From Rhizobium acidisoli (GTDB taxonomy: Bacteria > Pseudomonadota > Alphaproteobacteria > Rhizobiales > Rhizobiaceae), in assembly GCF_002531755.2 (NCBI RefSeq), contig NZ_CP034998.1, positions 930,001-994,000 of the forward strand: a stretch of DNA of 64,000 nucleotides, in the 5' to 3' direction. A model generated the notes under the pieces. The model was not told the DNA's origin and made no database searches. It saw only the letters and a list, made by a program, of their open reading frames with translations. Numbering within the stretch: position 1 is the first letter of the stretch; each line of letters starts with the position of its first letter. Position numbers and translations under genes: made by a program. Below are positions 35,986-45,347 of this stretch, one piece after another.

Positions 35986-36546
35986 GTGAAGACCGTCTAC
36001 GAACGCGCCGACATCGTGCCGCTGCTGGCGGAAATCTTCCGCGAACTCGGCTATGAGGGCACGGCGCTCAGCCGCATCACCGAACGCACCGGCCTCGGCA
36101 AGGGCAGCCTTTACCACTTCTTTCCCGGCGGCAAGGAGGAGATGGCTAACGCCGTGCTTGCCGAAATCGACGCCTGGTTCGAGCAGGCGATCTATCGGCC
36201 GCTGAGACAGGACGACGCCCGTCAGGCGATCGCGGCGATGTGGGTCAATGTGAATGATTACTTCAGATCCGGCGGCCGCATCTGCCTCGTCGGCGCCTTC
36301 GCCCTTGACGATACAAGGGAACGGTTTTCGGCGGCGATCGGCGACTATTTCATCCGCTGGATCGGCGCCTTGCGTTCGGCGTTGAGCCGGGCAGGCTGTT
36401 CTGACGAAGAGGCGCAAGCGCTCGCCGAGGAAGGTGTCGCCGGCATTCAAGGCGCGCTGGTGCTGGCGCGGGCGCTGGGAGACGAAATGATCTTTACCCG
36501 CTCCCTGGAAACGCTGGCGAAGCGGTTTGGGGCTGCGACGCGATGA
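35986..36546 (+). CDS. TetR/AcrR family regulator
   Basis: A 186-residue TetR regulator with the helix-turn-helix YEGTALSRITERTGLGKGSLYHFFPGGKEEMANAVL, where KGSLYHFFPGGKEEM is the typical recognition helix. The C-terminal domain follows the YcdC-like pattern (GRICLVGAFALDDTRE). The GTG at 35986 has AAGGAA 10 bases upstream; a TTG at 35947 would overlap the DUF1348 gene. It is the second gene of the unit headed by DUF1348 and probably binds the palindrome at 35450. Confidence 0.88.
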   Translation: MKTVYERADIVPLLAEIFRELGYEGTALSRITERTGLGKGSLYHFFPGGKEEMANAVLAEIDAWFEQAIYRPLRQDDARQAIAAMWVNVNDYFRSGGRICLVGAFALDDTRERFSAAIGDYFIRWIGALRSALSRAGCSDEEAQALAEEGVAGIQGALVLARALGDEMIFTRSLETLAKRFGAATR

Positions 36547-36584
36547 GGGCTGGCCTTACATCCGCGCCGCTTTGCCTGTATCTC

Positions 36585-36716
36585 TCAGCGTTGCTGTTGA
36601 GGCTGCTGGGCCGGGCGCGGATTTTCCCGTTCAAGGCGAATCTGGCGCCATTCGTTTTCCATCTGGTCGACGAGGTGCTGGGGAATGGTGGTTTGCGGAG
36701 TGGCAGGCGTCTGCAT
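36585..36716 (-). CDS. Very small Gln/Pro-rich protein, unknown function
   Basis: A 43-residue frame, MQTPATPQTTIPQHLVDQ to RPAQQPQQQR, with AGAGGAGA nine bases before the ATG at 36716. The middle reads LVDQMENEWRQIRLEREN, a likely amphipathic helix. It is convergent with the preceding TetR gene. The good ribosome site and helix argue for a real gene; the short length and low-complexity ends argue for caution. Confidence 0.48.
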   Translation of the reverse strand: MQTPATPQTTIPQHLVDQMENEWRQIRLERENPRPAQQPQQQR

Positions 36717-36849
36717 CGGAAGTCTCCTCTTTTCGCGGCAAGGCTTCAGGGCAAGAAGATGCATTGCACAAGACAAAAGGCGTGTAAATCAGTGGCTTAA
36801 AGACTTTAAACGATTAAATGAATTTTAATCGATTAAGGCGGTTTTAACC

Positions 36850-37560
36850 ATGATGTTTTCTGGGAAGCGCGGAATGGTTGTCCACATGGACCGAAATTTA
36901 TTTTTGGATGCGGTGAAGGACGAGCTCTTTAAGGGAAAGCTGACGCATCCTCAGGTGGTGGGCATCACGGCGATTCTCGACGCCTGGGAAGAGCGGTTTC
37001 CCCATGCCGACCGGCGATGGCTCGCCTATATCCTCGCAACCGCCTATCATGAGACCGCCTATACGATGCAGCCGGTGCGGGAGACGCTGGCGCAAAGCGA
37101 TGCCCGCGCCGTCGAGATCCTGGAAACGGCCTTTGCCGCAGGCCGGCTTTCCTGGGTGAAGACGCCCTACTGGCGGCCCGATGAAGATGGCCGCAGCTGG
37201 CTCGGGCGCGGCCTGGTGCAGCTCACCCACAAGCGGAACTATGAGGCGATGAGCACGCTGACGGGCATCGACCTCGTTGCCGATCCCGACCGGGCGATGG
37301 AGATGGATGCGGCGGTGACGATCCTGATCGAGGGCATGCTGCAGGGCAGCTTTACCGGCCACAAGCTTGCCGATCACCTGAACGGGGCGACCGAGGATTG
37401 GGTGAACGCGCGCCGCATCGTCAATGGCACCGACCGGGCGGAGAAGCTCGCGGCCTATGCCATGGCCTTCCATGCGGCGATGCGTCCCGATGCTGCGGAG
37501 AGCATGATCGCGCGGTTGAAGGCCTGGGGCTTGCGTGTTATCGCGCGGCTGACCCTCTGA
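36850..37560 (+). CDS. GH19 / lysozyme-superfamily glycoside hydrolase
   Basis: A 236-residue protein with the chitinase-like lysozyme fold. The catalytic Glu lies in LAYILATAYHETAYTMQPVRE, and the fold motif RSWLGRGLVQLTHKRNYEAMSTLTG is that of family 19 enzymes and phage endolysins. A C-terminal helix pair follows. No signal peptide is seen. It probably cleaves the peptidoglycan backbone or chitin-like polymers. Start: ATG at 36850 with AAGGCGG eight bases upstream; ATG 36886 is an alternative. It may be a domesticated phage gene, but no other phage genes are nearby. Confidence 0.82.
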   Translation: MMFSGKRGMVVHMDRNLFLDAVKDELFKGKLTHPQVVGITAILDAWEERFPHADRRWLAYILATAYHETAYTMQPVRETLAQSDARAVEILETAFAAGRLSWVKTPYWRPDEDGRSWLGRGLVQLTHKRNYEAMSTLTGIDLVADPDRAMEMDAAVTILIEGMLQGSFTGHKLADHLNGATEDWVNARRIVNGTDRAEKLAAYAMAFHAAMRPDAAESMIARLKAWGLRVIARLTL

Positions 37561-37579
37561 AACTTGACAGGAGCTTCGC

Positions 37580-37885
37580 GTGATCCGCCATATCGTCTTC
37601 TTCACCGTGCAGGAGGAGCATTTGCAGGAGGTGAGGGCCGGGCTTTCGATCCTGACCGCCATTCCGCATGCGCGGCTCTTGGAAATCGGCACCAATGTGA
37701 AGACCGATCAGCTGGGCACCGAGATCGATCTCGTGGTCTACGGCGAATTCGACGACGAGGCAGCCCTTGCCGCCTACAAGGCCCATCCCGATTATCAGCT
37801 GTCGATCGAGCGGGTGCGGCCGCTCCGGGAAAAACGCATCGCCGCCGATTACGACAGCCACACGGCGGTGAAGCAGCCGCTTTGA
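37580..37885 (+). CDS. Dabb (stress-responsive A/B barrel) domain protein
   Basis: A 101-residue Dabb family protein starting at a GTG with GGAG seven bases upstream: VIRHIVFFTVQEEHLQEVRAGLSIL. The family pattern continues with LEIGTNVKTDQ, DLVVYGEFDDEAALAAYKAHPDYQ and RPLREKRIAADYD. Dabb domains form dimeric alpha/beta barrels, as in stress proteins and some cyclases. It follows the GH19 gene by 19 bases and may share its transcript. Confidence 0.88.
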   Translation: MIRHIVFFTVQEEHLQEVRAGLSILTAIPHARLLEIGTNVKTDQLGTEIDLVVYGEFDDEAALAAYKAHPDYQLSIERVRPLREKRIAADYDSHTAVKQPL

Positions 37886-38694
37886 GTTTCAAAAGCATTC
37901 GGCTGTCACATTCCGTTGATATTTCAAATGGATGAATGATTTTCCGGTGCAGGATGCGCTGAAGCTCAATCAACTTCCGAGCCGCCCGACTCAACTTTCG
38001 AAAAAGCCGTGGCAAGCGATTCAAAAGATTCGTCAAAAACAGCTGCATGTTCATGGTCAGGCGGCCGCAACGGTCGCGATGCTTGGACGGAGAGCCGCTC
38101 TCGTCCTGATGCCGATGATAATCCAGACATATTAAGAAGGGCTGACCTGGACCGTTGACGGACGCTCGGGCTCGGCTGATGCGTGGGAGCCGCCTCCGTC
38201 GTCAGGGCAGGTGAGCCGAGGATCCACTGCATCGGGTCAAGCTGGATGCTCGAGTCAAGCTGGATGCTCGGGTCAAGCCCGAGCAGGACGGAGGGTGGGG
38301 AAGCCTATGGAGAAAATACCGTAAGTGCGCAGCGGTTTTGTTGGAATTGCCGTCCTTTGTTTTGCGCAAATCCGCTTCCGCGATTTTAATGGAATTCCTC
38401 CACACCTCTCGCCTCTTGCCGGTCGTTATCCCCACCTTCCGTCCTGCTCGGGCTTGACCCGAGCATCCAGCTTGACCCGAACATCCACGCCCAGCACTCT
38501 GTGTGCGCCCAGAGCCGCAGACTTTTCCCATGCGGACAAGGCCGCCGAAGCCGGTCGCGGCAGCCGTTTTCAGCCGCTGCCGCCAGCAGTCGAGAATGGT
38601 TCTAAATGCCCTGCATTACAGTGCATTCATTTGCCATTCAGGTCGCGTGAGTACATATTCGGGCCACGTTGGCATTACCTTGAAAGCATAGCAC
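37886..38694. other. 809-base intergenic region before feuN
   Basis: This is the longest gene-free stretch. The first 250 bases hold short open frames on both strands, none with convincing signals. The middle is an inverted repeat element (38231-38480, described separately). The last 200 bases should hold the feuNPQ promoter; the AT-rich GTACATATTC at 38651-38660 is a possible -10 region but is not secure. Confidence 0.5.
38231..38480. repeat. Inverted repeat element with 18-bp tandem units
   Basis: Arms at about 38251-38300 and 38430-38479 are near-perfect reverse complements, centred on GGTCAAGCCCGAGCAGGACG, with two mismatches over about 50 bases. Within the left arm GTCAAGCTGGATGCTCG recurs at 38236 and 38254 and partly at 38272, an 18-base period. 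The right arm mirrors this. A GCGCAGCGGTTTT motif lies in the 129-base spacer. It is a dispersed alphaproteobacterial palindrome, not a gene. Confidence 0.82.
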
Positions 38695-38943
38695 ATGGCC
38701 TTTCCTCTGAGCGTCGCAGCATTGGCCGCCGGACTGGTGGTATCGGCGCCTTCACCGGATGGCGCGGGCACCCTCGTTCATAGCGTGGCAGGCGATTGCA
38801 GCGCCGCCGCAGCCCAGGTCGTCGAGCAGACGGGCGGCCAGCTTCTCTCCGTGCAGCCGGTGGGCGATACCTGCATCATCACCGTTCTGGTGTCGGGCAA
38901 CGGCCAGCGTCCACGCAAGGTGACGGTAAAGGTTCCGATGTAG
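38695..38943 (+). CDS. feuN: FeuN-like small periplasmic modulator of FeuPQ
   Basis: An 82-residue protein with a signal peptide (FPLSVAALAAGLVVSAPS) and a mature part of about 60 residues holding Cys35 and Cys60, which can form a disulfide. It lies 53 bases before feuP. In Sinorhizobium meliloti a small periplasmic protein, FeuN, encoded directly upstream of feuP restrains FeuPQ signalling (established knowledge). Position, size and export signal match, so the same role is inferred. The ribosome site is weak (TTGAAAG). Confidence 0.8.
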   Translation: MAFPLSVAALAAGLVVSAPSPDGAGTLVHSVAGDCSAAAAQVVEQTGGQLLSVQPVGDTCIITVLVSGNGQRPRKVTVKVPM

Positions 38944-38996
38944 GCGGAATCGGTCTATTCAGGACAGATCGATTTGAAGCGGACGAAGGCGGACCG

Positions 38997-39668
38997 ATGC
39001 GTATTCTGGTAGTCGAAGACGACGTCAATTTGAACCGGCAGCTGGCCGACACGCTGAAGGAGGCGGGCTATGTCGTCGACCAGGCGTTCGACGGCGAGGA
39101 AGGCCATTTCCTCGGCGATACCGAACCCTATGACGCCATCATTCTCGATATCGGCCTGCCAGAGCTGGACGGAGTGACCGTTCTTGAAAAATGGCGCGGC
39201 GCCGGCCGCGGCGTGCCGGTCCTCATTCTGACGGCGCGCGACCGCTGGAGCGACAAGGTCGCCGGCATCGACGCAGGCGCCGACGACTACGTCACCAAAC
39301 CCTTCCATGTCGAGGAAGTGCTGGCGCGCATTCGGGCGCTTATCCGCCGTGCGGCCGGGCATTCCTCATCCGAGATCATCTGCGGGCCGGTGCGGCTCGA
39401 TACAAAATCCTCGAAGGCGACGGTCAACGGCACGACGCTGAAGCTGACCTCGCACGAATACCGCCTGCTTGCCTATCTCATGCACCACATGGGCGAGGTC
39501 GTCTCGCGCACCGAACTGGTCGAGCACATGTACGACCAGGATTTCGACCGCGATTCCAACACGATCGAGGTGTTTGTCGGCCGCCTGCGCAAGAAAATGG
39601 GCGTCGATCTGATCGAAACGGTGCGCGGTCTCGGTTACCGCATCCAAGCGCCGAAACATGCGAATTAA
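38997..39668 (+). CDS. feuP: FeuP, OmpR-family response regulator
   Basis: A 223-residue OmpR/PhoB regulator. The receiver domain has the acidic pocket VVEDD, phospho-acceptor Asp51 in ILDIGLPELDG, Thr in LTARD and Lys in DDYVTKPF. The winged-helix DNA-binding domain ends LIETVRGLGYRIQ. In rhizobia FeuP with FeuQ responds to low osmolarity and activates ndvA, needed for cyclic glucan export and symbiosis. It overlaps feuQ by 11 bases and follows feuN, so the three form one unit. Confidence 0.93.
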   Translation: MRILVVEDDVNLNRQLADTLKEAGYVVDQAFDGEEGHFLGDTEPYDAIILDIGLPELDGVTVLEKWRGAGRGVPVLILTARDRWSDKVAGIDAGADDYVTKPFHVEEVLARIRALIRRAAGHSSSEIICGPVRLDTKSSKATVNGTTLKLTSHEYRLLAYLMHHMGEVVSRTELVEHMYDQDFDRDSNTIEVFVGRLRKKMGVDLIETVRGLGYRIQAPKHAN

Positions 39669-41061
39669 GTCGCTCACCGCACGTGTCTTGCTGTTGACCA
39701 CGGTGTGGTCGACAGTGGCGCTTGTCGTGATCGGCCTGTTGATCTCGACGCTTTACCGCAAGAGCGCCGAGCGTGGTTTCCAGGATCTCTTGCGGGCGCA
39801 GCTCTATAACGTCATCAACTCGGTGACCATCGGAGATCAGGGCGCGCTCAGCGGCAGCCCGCAGCTTGGCGATCTGCGCTTTGCCCAGCCGAAGACCGGC
39901 TGGTACTGGGTGGTGGAGCCGCTCGGCACCTATACGACGGCGCCGCTGGTCTCGCCCTCGCTCGGCTCGGCGCTCATTCCGGTCCCTTCCGTCGTCGAGG
40001 CGCCCTTCGACAAGAATTACGAACGTTATTACCAGGTGACGGATGCCTCCGGGAACCGCGTGCAGGTGGCCGAAACCGAAGTGGTGCTCGACACCGACGG
40101 GCGCGCGGCGCGCGTCCGCGTCACCGGCAATGTCGATGTCGTCGAGGACGACGTGCGCACCTTTTCCCACAGCCTCTATCTCGCGCTCGCCGGCTTCGGC
40201 GTCGGCAGCCTGATCGTCAATGCGCTGGCGATTCTCTATGGCCTGAAGCCGCTCGACAAGGCGCGTGCCGCCTTGGAGCGCATCCGCGCCGGCGAGAGCG
40301 AGCAGCTGAAGGGCGATTTCCCGCGCGAGATTTTGCCGCTTGCCAACGAGGTGAACGCGCTGATCGACAGCAACCGCCGCATCGTCGAGCGGGCCCGCAT
40401 GCAGGTCGGCAATCTCGCCCATTCGCTGAAGACGCCGATCGCCGTTCTGCTGAACGAAGCGCGCGTGCTCGAAAAATCCCATGGCGAACTGGTGCGCAGC
40501 CAGGCGGAATCGATGCAGGGGCAGGTGCAGTCCTACCTCAACCGGGCCCGCATCGCTGCGCAGCGCGAATCTGTGCTCGCCCGCACCGATGCCGAGCCGG
40601 CGCTCGAGCGGCTGGTGCGCGTCATGCGCCGGCTGAACGTCGATACCGAATTCGATCTTGTCGTCTCGCCGCCGCATCTGGCCGTCGCCATGGAACAGCA
40701 GGATCTCGAGGAGACCGTCGGCAATCTCCTGGAGAATGCGGCGCGTTTTGCCAGGAGCAAGGTCCGGCTTTCGGCCGTCGAGGCCGGCGAGGACGTCAGG
40801 GGCGCGGAGGCGAGCGCGCGCCGCCACTGGGTGGAACTCGCGGTCGAGGATGACGGGCCGGGCCTGGAGCCCGACCAGATCCGCGAGGCGCTGAAGCGCG
40901 GCCGCCGGCTCGACGAAAGCAAGCCCGGTACCGGGCTCGGCCTTTCGATCGTCACCGAGATTTCCAGTGAGTATCAAGGGCGGCTCGAGCTTTCCCGCGG
41001 CGAATGGGGCGGGCTCAAGGCGAAGCTTATCCTGCCCGGCATCACAAAGGATGTTGCATGA
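39658..41061 (+). CDS. feuQ: FeuQ, membrane sensor histidine kinase
   Basis: A 467-residue sensor kinase. Two membrane helices (about 9-30 and 176-200) flank a periplasmic domain of about 145 residues, followed by a HAMP region (LKPLDKARAALERIRAG), an H-box NLAHSLKTPIAVLLNEAR (His about 255) and an HATPase with NLLENAARFA, DDGPGL and GTGLGLSIV. The kinase phosphorylates FeuP, whose gene it overlaps. The H-box sequence with SLKTP marks the PhoQ-like group, consistent with osmosensing and with inhibition by a periplasmic partner such as FeuN. Confidence 0.92.
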   Translation: MRIKSLTARVLLLTTVWSTVALVVIGLLISTLYRKSAERGFQDLLRAQLYNVINSVTIGDQGALSGSPQLGDLRFAQPKTGWYWVVEPLGTYTTAPLVSPSLGSALIPVPSVVEAPFDKNYERYYQVTDASGNRVQVAETEVVLDTDGRAARVRVTGNVDVVEDDVRTFSHSLYLALAGFGVGSLIVNALAILYGLKPLDKARAALERIRAGESEQLKGDFPREILPLANEVNALIDSNRRIVERARMQVGNLAHSLKTPIAVLLNEARVLEKSHGELVRSQAESMQGQVQSYLNRARIAAQRESVLARTDAEPALERLVRVMRRLNVDTEFDLVVSPPHLAVAMEQQDLEETVGNLLENAARFARSKVRLSAVEAGEDVRGAEASARRHWVELAVEDDGPGLEPDQIREALKRGRRLDESKPGTGLGLSIVTEISSEYQGRLELSRGEWGGLKAKLILPGITKDVA

Positions 41062-41179
41062 GCAACTGCTTGATGTCACAAAGATACTGGCAAATGTATA
41101 GCATGCTTTGCCTTAATGCTGACACGGGGACGCTGCACTTCGATCGGCTGAAATTGACCCCTGATCGTGGTTCGACGCA

Positions 41180-41605
41180 ATGATTTTACGCTCGCAAGGC
41201 ATGATCGCTTCCGCTCTTCTCGTCGCCGTCGCGCTCACCGGCTGCACGACGACGAAGGGTGCTGCTTCACGCGGCATTTTTTCGAGCAAGCCCTCGGCCT
41301 CGGCCGCCTTCCTCACCGCGCTGCAGGGCGGCCTTGTCGGCCGTAGCGGCGTGACGCTCAGCGATAGCGATAAGCAGCGGGCGCTCGAGGCCGAATATCG
41401 GGCGCTGGAAGGTGCGGCCGTCGGCCAGCCGATGCTGTGGACCGGCAAGGACGTCACCGGCAAGGTGGTCGCCGCCGCACCCTATCAGGTGGGGTCACAG
41501 AACTGCCGACAATATACCCATACGCTGACCGTCGACGGCAAGGATACCGTGGTGCGCGGCGCTGCCTGCCGCAACGAGGACGGCAGCTGGTCGCCGCTCG
41601 GCTGA
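41180..41605 (+). CDS. Lipoprotein of the 17-kDa surface antigen type
   Basis: A 141-residue lipoprotein. The signal peptide ends in a lipobox VALTGC, with Cys22 as the lipidated residue, followed by TTTKGAA. The C-terminal half (LEAEYRALEGAAVGQPMLW ... SQNCRQYTHTLTVDGKDTVVRGAACRNEDGSW) matches the RT0821/Lpp0805 and 17-kDa rickettsial surface antigen family, including the paired Cys. It should sit in the inner leaflet of the outer membrane. The start at 41180 is preferred by its distance to the lipobox; a second ATG at 41201 is possible. Confidence 0.85.
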   Translation: MILRSQGMIASALLVAVALTGCTTTKGAASRGIFSSKPSASAAFLTALQGGLVGRSGVTLSDSDKQRALEAEYRALEGAAVGQPMLWTGKDVTGKVVAAAPYQVGSQNCRQYTHTLTVDGKDTVVRGAACRNEDGSWSPLG

Positions 41606-41695
41606 ATCAGGTAAATTGCGGCTTATAGCCTCAAATCTTCGTCATTCCGGCTTTGGCAGTTGGAATGGCGGCCCGCTTCACGTATTTGGGCCGAT

Positions 41696-42853
41696 ATGCT
41701 GTTCTGGATTCTCGTCGCCGTTCTGACGGCAGTCGTCGCTGCTGTCCTGCTCTACCCCCTTCTGCGCGGTGCGAAGGCGGCTGAGAATATCCGTGCGGGC
41801 GAGGCGGCGGTCTATCGCGACCAGCTGCGCGAACTCGACCGCGATCTCAATGGCGGGCTGATCACGCCTGAGGAAGCCGATTATGCCAGGGCGGAAATCG
41901 GCCGTCGGCTGATCGCCGTCTCTGGTGGCGAGCCGGAAGAGGCGCCGAAACCTGCACGGCATCACCGTTTCACCGAGGCCTTCGTGCTGCTGGTGCTGCC
42001 GCTTCTCGGGCTCTGTCTTTATTTGACGACGGGCAGGCCGAATCTGCCCTCGCAGCCGCTGGAAGCGCGGCTGGAAAATCCCGGCAACGATATGGCGGTG
42101 CTGATCGTCAAGGCGGAACGGCACCTGGCCGAGAGCCCCGATGACGGCAAGGGCTGGGACGTGCTGGCGCCGATCTATCTGCGCACCATGCGCGTGAACG
42201 ACGCGCAACTGGCCTACCGCAACGCCATCCGGCTGCTCGGCCCGAGCCCGGCCCGGCTCGACGGCCTTGCCGAGACGCTGATGGCGGTCTCCGAGGGTGT
42301 GGTGACGGAGGAAACGCGGCAGGTGCTGGAACAGTCGCTGACGCTGGAACCCGACAATCCGCGCGCGCGCTTCTACGTCGCCCTCAGCATGGAGCAGGCA
42401 GGACGACGCGACGAGGCGCGCCAGGCCTTCGAAGCGCTGGCGAAACAATCGCCGGCCGATGCACCCTGGCTGCCGCTGGTCAACCAGCATATCGCCATGA
42501 ATGGCAGTGCGCCGGCAGGCGCCAATGAGGCTGCCCCGGGCGCCGATACGGCTGCCCCGGGCAATCCCACGCAGGAAGATGTTGCAGCCGCGCAGAGTAT
42601 GAATGCCGGCGACCGGCAGCAGATGATCCGTGGCATGGTCGAGAGCCTCGACGCCAAGCTCAGCGCCGATCCGAACAATTTCGACGGATGGGTGCGGCTC
42701 GTCCGCTCCTATGCCGTGTTGAACGACAAGGATCGTGCCGCCGATGCGCTGAAGCGCGGGCTTGCGGCCTTTCCGCCGCCCGGCGAACAGGGCAGCCAAT
42801 TGCTGGCGCTCGCCAGGGAACTCGGCATAGCCACTGAGGGAGCGACGCAATGA
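41696..42853 (+). CDS. ccmI: Cytochrome c biogenesis protein CcmI (CycH)
   Basis: A 385-residue CcmI. Two membrane helices (about 1-22 and 95-115) flank a cytoplasmic loop with [21 protein letters not shown], the family signature. A periplasmic TPR region follows ([53 protein letters not shown]). It chaperones apocytochrome c to the haem ligation complex. It opens the ccmI-E-F-H cluster (cycHJKL in rhizobia), overlapping ccmE by four bases. Loss of this cluster in rhizobia blocks nitrogen-fixing respiration. Confidence 0.93.
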   Translation: MLFWILVAVLTAVVAAVLLYPLLRGAKAAENIRAGEAAVYRDQLRELDRDLNGGLITPEEADYARAEIGRRLIAVSGGEPEEAPKPARHHRFTEAFVLLVLPLLGLCLYLTTGRPNLPSQPLEARLENPGNDMAVLIVKAERHLAESPDDGKGWDVLAPIYLRTMRVNDAQLAYRNAIRLLGPSPARLDGLAETLMAVSEGVVTEETRQVLEQSLTLEPDNPRARFYVALSMEQAGRRDEARQAFEALAKQSPADAPWLPLVNQHIAMNGSAPAGANEAAPGADTAAPGNPTQEDVAAAQSMNAGDRQQMIRGMVESLDAKLSADPNNFDGWVRLVRSYAVLNDKDRAADALKRGLAAFPPPGEQGSQLLALARELGIATEGATQ

Positions 42854-43362
42854 CCCGCAAGCAGAAGCGCCTGGCGGTGATCGCAGGCGGCATGGGCTTC
42901 ATTGCCGCCGCCGTGCTGCTGGTCATGTTCGCCTTCAGCCAATCGGTCGCCTATTTCTACATGCCGGCCGATCTGGCAAAGACCCCGGTGGCGCCGGAAA
43001 CCCGCATCCGGCTCGGCGGCCTGGTCGGCGAGGGCAGCGTCGTGCGCGGCGCGGGCTCGACCGTGGAGTTTTCCGTCACCGACGGCAGCGCCAATGCCGT
43101 GAAGGTCAAATATACCGGCATCCTGCCGGATCTCTTCCGCGAAGGGCAGGGCGTCGTCACCGAAGGCATGTTTGCGCCGGGGACCAACGTCTTTACCGCC
43201 GATACCGTGCTTGCCAAACATGACGAGACCTATATGCCGAAGGACGTGGCCGACCGGCTGAAGCAGCAGGGGTTGTGGAAGGAAGGTCAAGGCCAGGAGA
43301 GCCCAGGGAAAGAGGGTCAAGGCCAGGAAAATCCGGGCCAGGAGGCGAAAGCGACGCAATGA
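42850..43362 (+). CDS. ccmE: Haem chaperone CcmE (CycJ)
   Basis: A 170-residue CcmE with an N-terminal membrane anchor (about 9-30) and an OB-fold beta barrel. Haem is bound covalently through His124 in [10 protein letters not shown], the family motif. The C-terminal tail is unusual: two copies of a ten-residue unit, [10 protein letters not shown] and [10 protein letters not shown], followed by QEAKATQ. It takes haem from CcmC and passes it to CcmF/H. It overlaps both neighbours by four bases (ATGA), so translation is coupled. Confidence 0.94.
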   Translation: MTRKQKRLAVIAGGMGFIAAAVLLVMFAFSQSVAYFYMPADLAKTPVAPETRIRLGGLVGEGSVVRGAGSTVEFSVTDGSANAVKVKYTGILPDLFREGQGVVTEGMFAPGTNVFTADTVLAKHDETYMPKDVADRLKQQGLWKEGQGQESPGKEGQGQENPGQEAKATQ

Positions 43363-45347
43363 TCATCGAGATCGGCCATTACGCGCTGGTGCTGGCGCTG
43401 GCAACGGCGCTCATCCTCTCCGTCGTGCCGGTCATCGGCGCCCGCCGCCACGACCGGGCGATGATGGATGTCGCCACCATCGGCTCGCTGGCGATGTTTG
43501 CGCTCGTCGTCTTTTCCTTCGGCGTCTTGACCTATGCCCATGTCGTCTCCGACTTCTCGGTCGAGAACGTCTGGGAGAATTCGCATTCGCTGGTGCCGCT
43601 GATCTATAAATATTCCGGCGTCTGGGGCAATCACGAGGGATCGATGATGCTCTGGCTGTTGATCCTGACGCTGTTCAGCGCGCTCGTCGCCGTCTTCGGA
43701 CGCAATCTGCCGGAGACGCTGAAGGCCAATGTGCTTGCCGTGCAGGCCTGGATTTCGGTCGCCTTCACGCTGTTCATCCTGCTGACCTCCAATCCCTTCC
43801 TGCGGCTCGATCCGGCGCCGGCCGAGGGCCGCGACCTCAATCCCGTCCTGCAGGATGTCGGCCTGGCGATCCACCCGCCGCTGCTCTATCTCGGCTATGT
43901 CGGCTTTTCCGTCTGCTTCTCCTTTGCCGTCGCGGCCCTCCTCGAAGGCCGCATCGACGCCGCCTGGGCCCGCTGGGTGCGGCCCTGGACGCTCGCCGCC
44001 TGGACCTTTCTGACGCTCGGCATCGCCATGGGCTCCTACTGGGCCTATTACGAACTCGGCTGGGGCGGCTGGTGGTTCTGGGATCCGGTGGAAAACGCCT
44101 CCTTCATGCCCTGGCTTGCCGGCACCGCGCTGTTGCATTCGGCCCTCGTCATGGAAAAGCGCGAGGCGCTGAAGATCTGGACGGTGCTGCTGGCCATCCT
44201 CACCTTCTCGCTGTCGCTGATGGGCACCTTCCTGGTGCGCTCCGGCGTGCTGACCTCGGTGCATGCTTTCGCCAGCGATCCCTCCCGCGGCGTCTTCATC
44301 CTCTGCATCCTGCTGATCTTCATCGGCGGCGCGCTGTCGCTGTTTGCCTTCCGCGCGCCGAAGCTTTCGGCCGGCGGGTTGTTTGCGCCGATTTCGCGCG
44401 AGGGCGCGCTCGTCGTCAACAATCTGATCCTGACGGTTGCCTGCGGCACGGTCTTGACCGGCACGCTCTATCCGCTGCTGCTGGAAACGCTGACCGGCGA
44501 CAAGATCTCCGTCGGGCCGCCCTTCTTCAACCTGACCTTCGGCCTGCTGATGGCGCCGCTGATCGTCATCGTGCCCTTCGGGCCGCTGCTCGCCTGGAAG
44601 CGTGGCGATCTGCTCGGCGCCCTGCAGCGGCTCTATGTCGTCGCCGGCAGCGCCTTCACCGCAGCGCTGATCTTCTTCTATCTCCAGCATGGCGGGCCGG
44701 TGCTCTCCGTGCTCGGATTGGCGGCCGGGCTATTCCTGGTCTTCGGCGCGGTTGCCGATCTCTGGTATCGCGCCGGCATCGGCAAGGTTGCGGGCAGTGT
44801 TGCCTGGCGCCGTCTGAGCGGCCTGCCGCGTTCGGCCTTCGGCACCGCCCTTGCCCATGCCGGGCTCGGCGTCACCGTGCTCGGCATCGTCGCCGTCACG
44901 ACCTTCCAGACCGAACACGTCATCGAGATGAAGCCCGGCGAGACCACGGATGCCGGTGGTTACAGCCTGCATTTCGACGGCATGCAGCCGGCGACCGGGC
45001 CGAACTACACCGAGGAGCGCGGCCATTTCACCATCCGCCGCGCCGGTGTCGCGGTCGCCGACACCTGGTCGGCCAAGCGCCTCTACACCGCCCGCCAGAT
45101 GCCGACGACGGAAGCGGGCATCCTGACCTTCGGCCTCAGCCAGCTCTACGTCTCATTGGGTGACGCCACCAAGGACGGCGGCATCGTCGTGCGCATCTGG
45201 TGGAAGCCGTTCATCCTCTGCATCTGGGGCGGCGCGCTGATCATGGCTGTCGGCGGCCTCGTCTCGCTGTCCGACCGCCGCCTGCGCGTCGGCGCACCGC
45301 GCAGGAAGGCGAAGCCGGCAGCCCCGACGCTGGAGCCGGCGGAATGA
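43359..45347 (+). CDS. ccmF: Haem lyase subunit CcmF (CycK)
   Basis: A 662-residue polytopic membrane protein. The tryptophan-rich WWD domain is [20 protein letters not shown], with haem-ligand histidines in NHEGSMMLW and [14 protein letters not shown]. About 15 membrane helices surround a large periplasmic loop near the C-terminus ([16 protein letters not shown]...). With CcmH and CcmI it joins haem to apocytochrome c. The start at ATG 43359 overlaps the ccmE stop, and the stop overlaps the ccmH start. Confidence 0.95.
   Translation: MIIEIGHYALVLALATALILSVVPVIGARRHDRAMMDVATIGSLAMFALVVFSFGVLTYAHVVSDFSVENVWENSHSLVPLIYKYSGVWGNHEGSMMLWLLILTLFSALVAVFGRNLPETLKANVLAVQAWISVAFTLFILLTSNPFLRLDPAPAEGRDLNPVLQDVGLAIHPPLLYLGYVGFSVCFSFAVAALLEGRIDAAWARWVRPWTLAAWTFLTLGIAMGSYWAYYELGWGGWWFWDPVENASFMPWLAGTALLHSALVMEKREALKIWTVLLAILTFSLSLMGTFLVRSGVLTSVHAFASDPSRGVFILCILLIFIGGALSLFAFRAPKLSAGGLFAPISREGALVVNNLILTVACGTVLTGTLYPLLLETLTGDKISVGPPFFNLTFGLLMAPLIVIVPFGPLLAWKRGDLLGALQRLYVVAGSAFTAALIFFYLQHGGPVLSVLGLAAGLFLVFGAVADLWYRAGIGKVAGSVAWRRLSGLPRSAFGTALAHAGLGVTVLGIVAVTTFQTEHVIEMKPGETTDAGGYSLHFDGMQPATGPNYTEERGHFTIRRAGVAVADTWSAKRLYTARQMPTTEAGILTFGLSQLYVSLGDATKDGGIVVRIWWKPFILCIWGGALIMAVGGLVSLSDRRLRVGAPRRKAKPAAPTLEPAE

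Noticed and set aside
24778..36546. Genomic island suggested by the density of regulators
   Set aside because: Codon use and GC appear the same as the flanking core genes, and no integrase, tRNA end or direct repeat borders the region. It looks like ordinary accessory chromosome.
36850..37560. Prophage remnant suggested by the endolysin-like GH19 protein
   Set aside because: No holin, tail, integrase or attachment repeats lie nearby, and GH19 proteins of this size are common as isolated chromosomal genes in rhizobia.
37932..38135. A 67-codon plus-strand frame before the feuN region
   Set aside because: There is no ribosome site, codon use is unlike the neighbours, and an equally long antisense frame overlaps it. 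It remains possible but is not supportable.
38231..38480. CRISPR-like array because of regular 18-base units
   Set aside because: The units are contiguous without unique spacers, only two to three copies exist per arm, and the arms are mirror images. It is a palindromic repeat element.
39478..41079. A 533-codon antisense frame over feuQ
   Set aside because: It is a shadow of feuQ, without conserved sequence or ribosome site.
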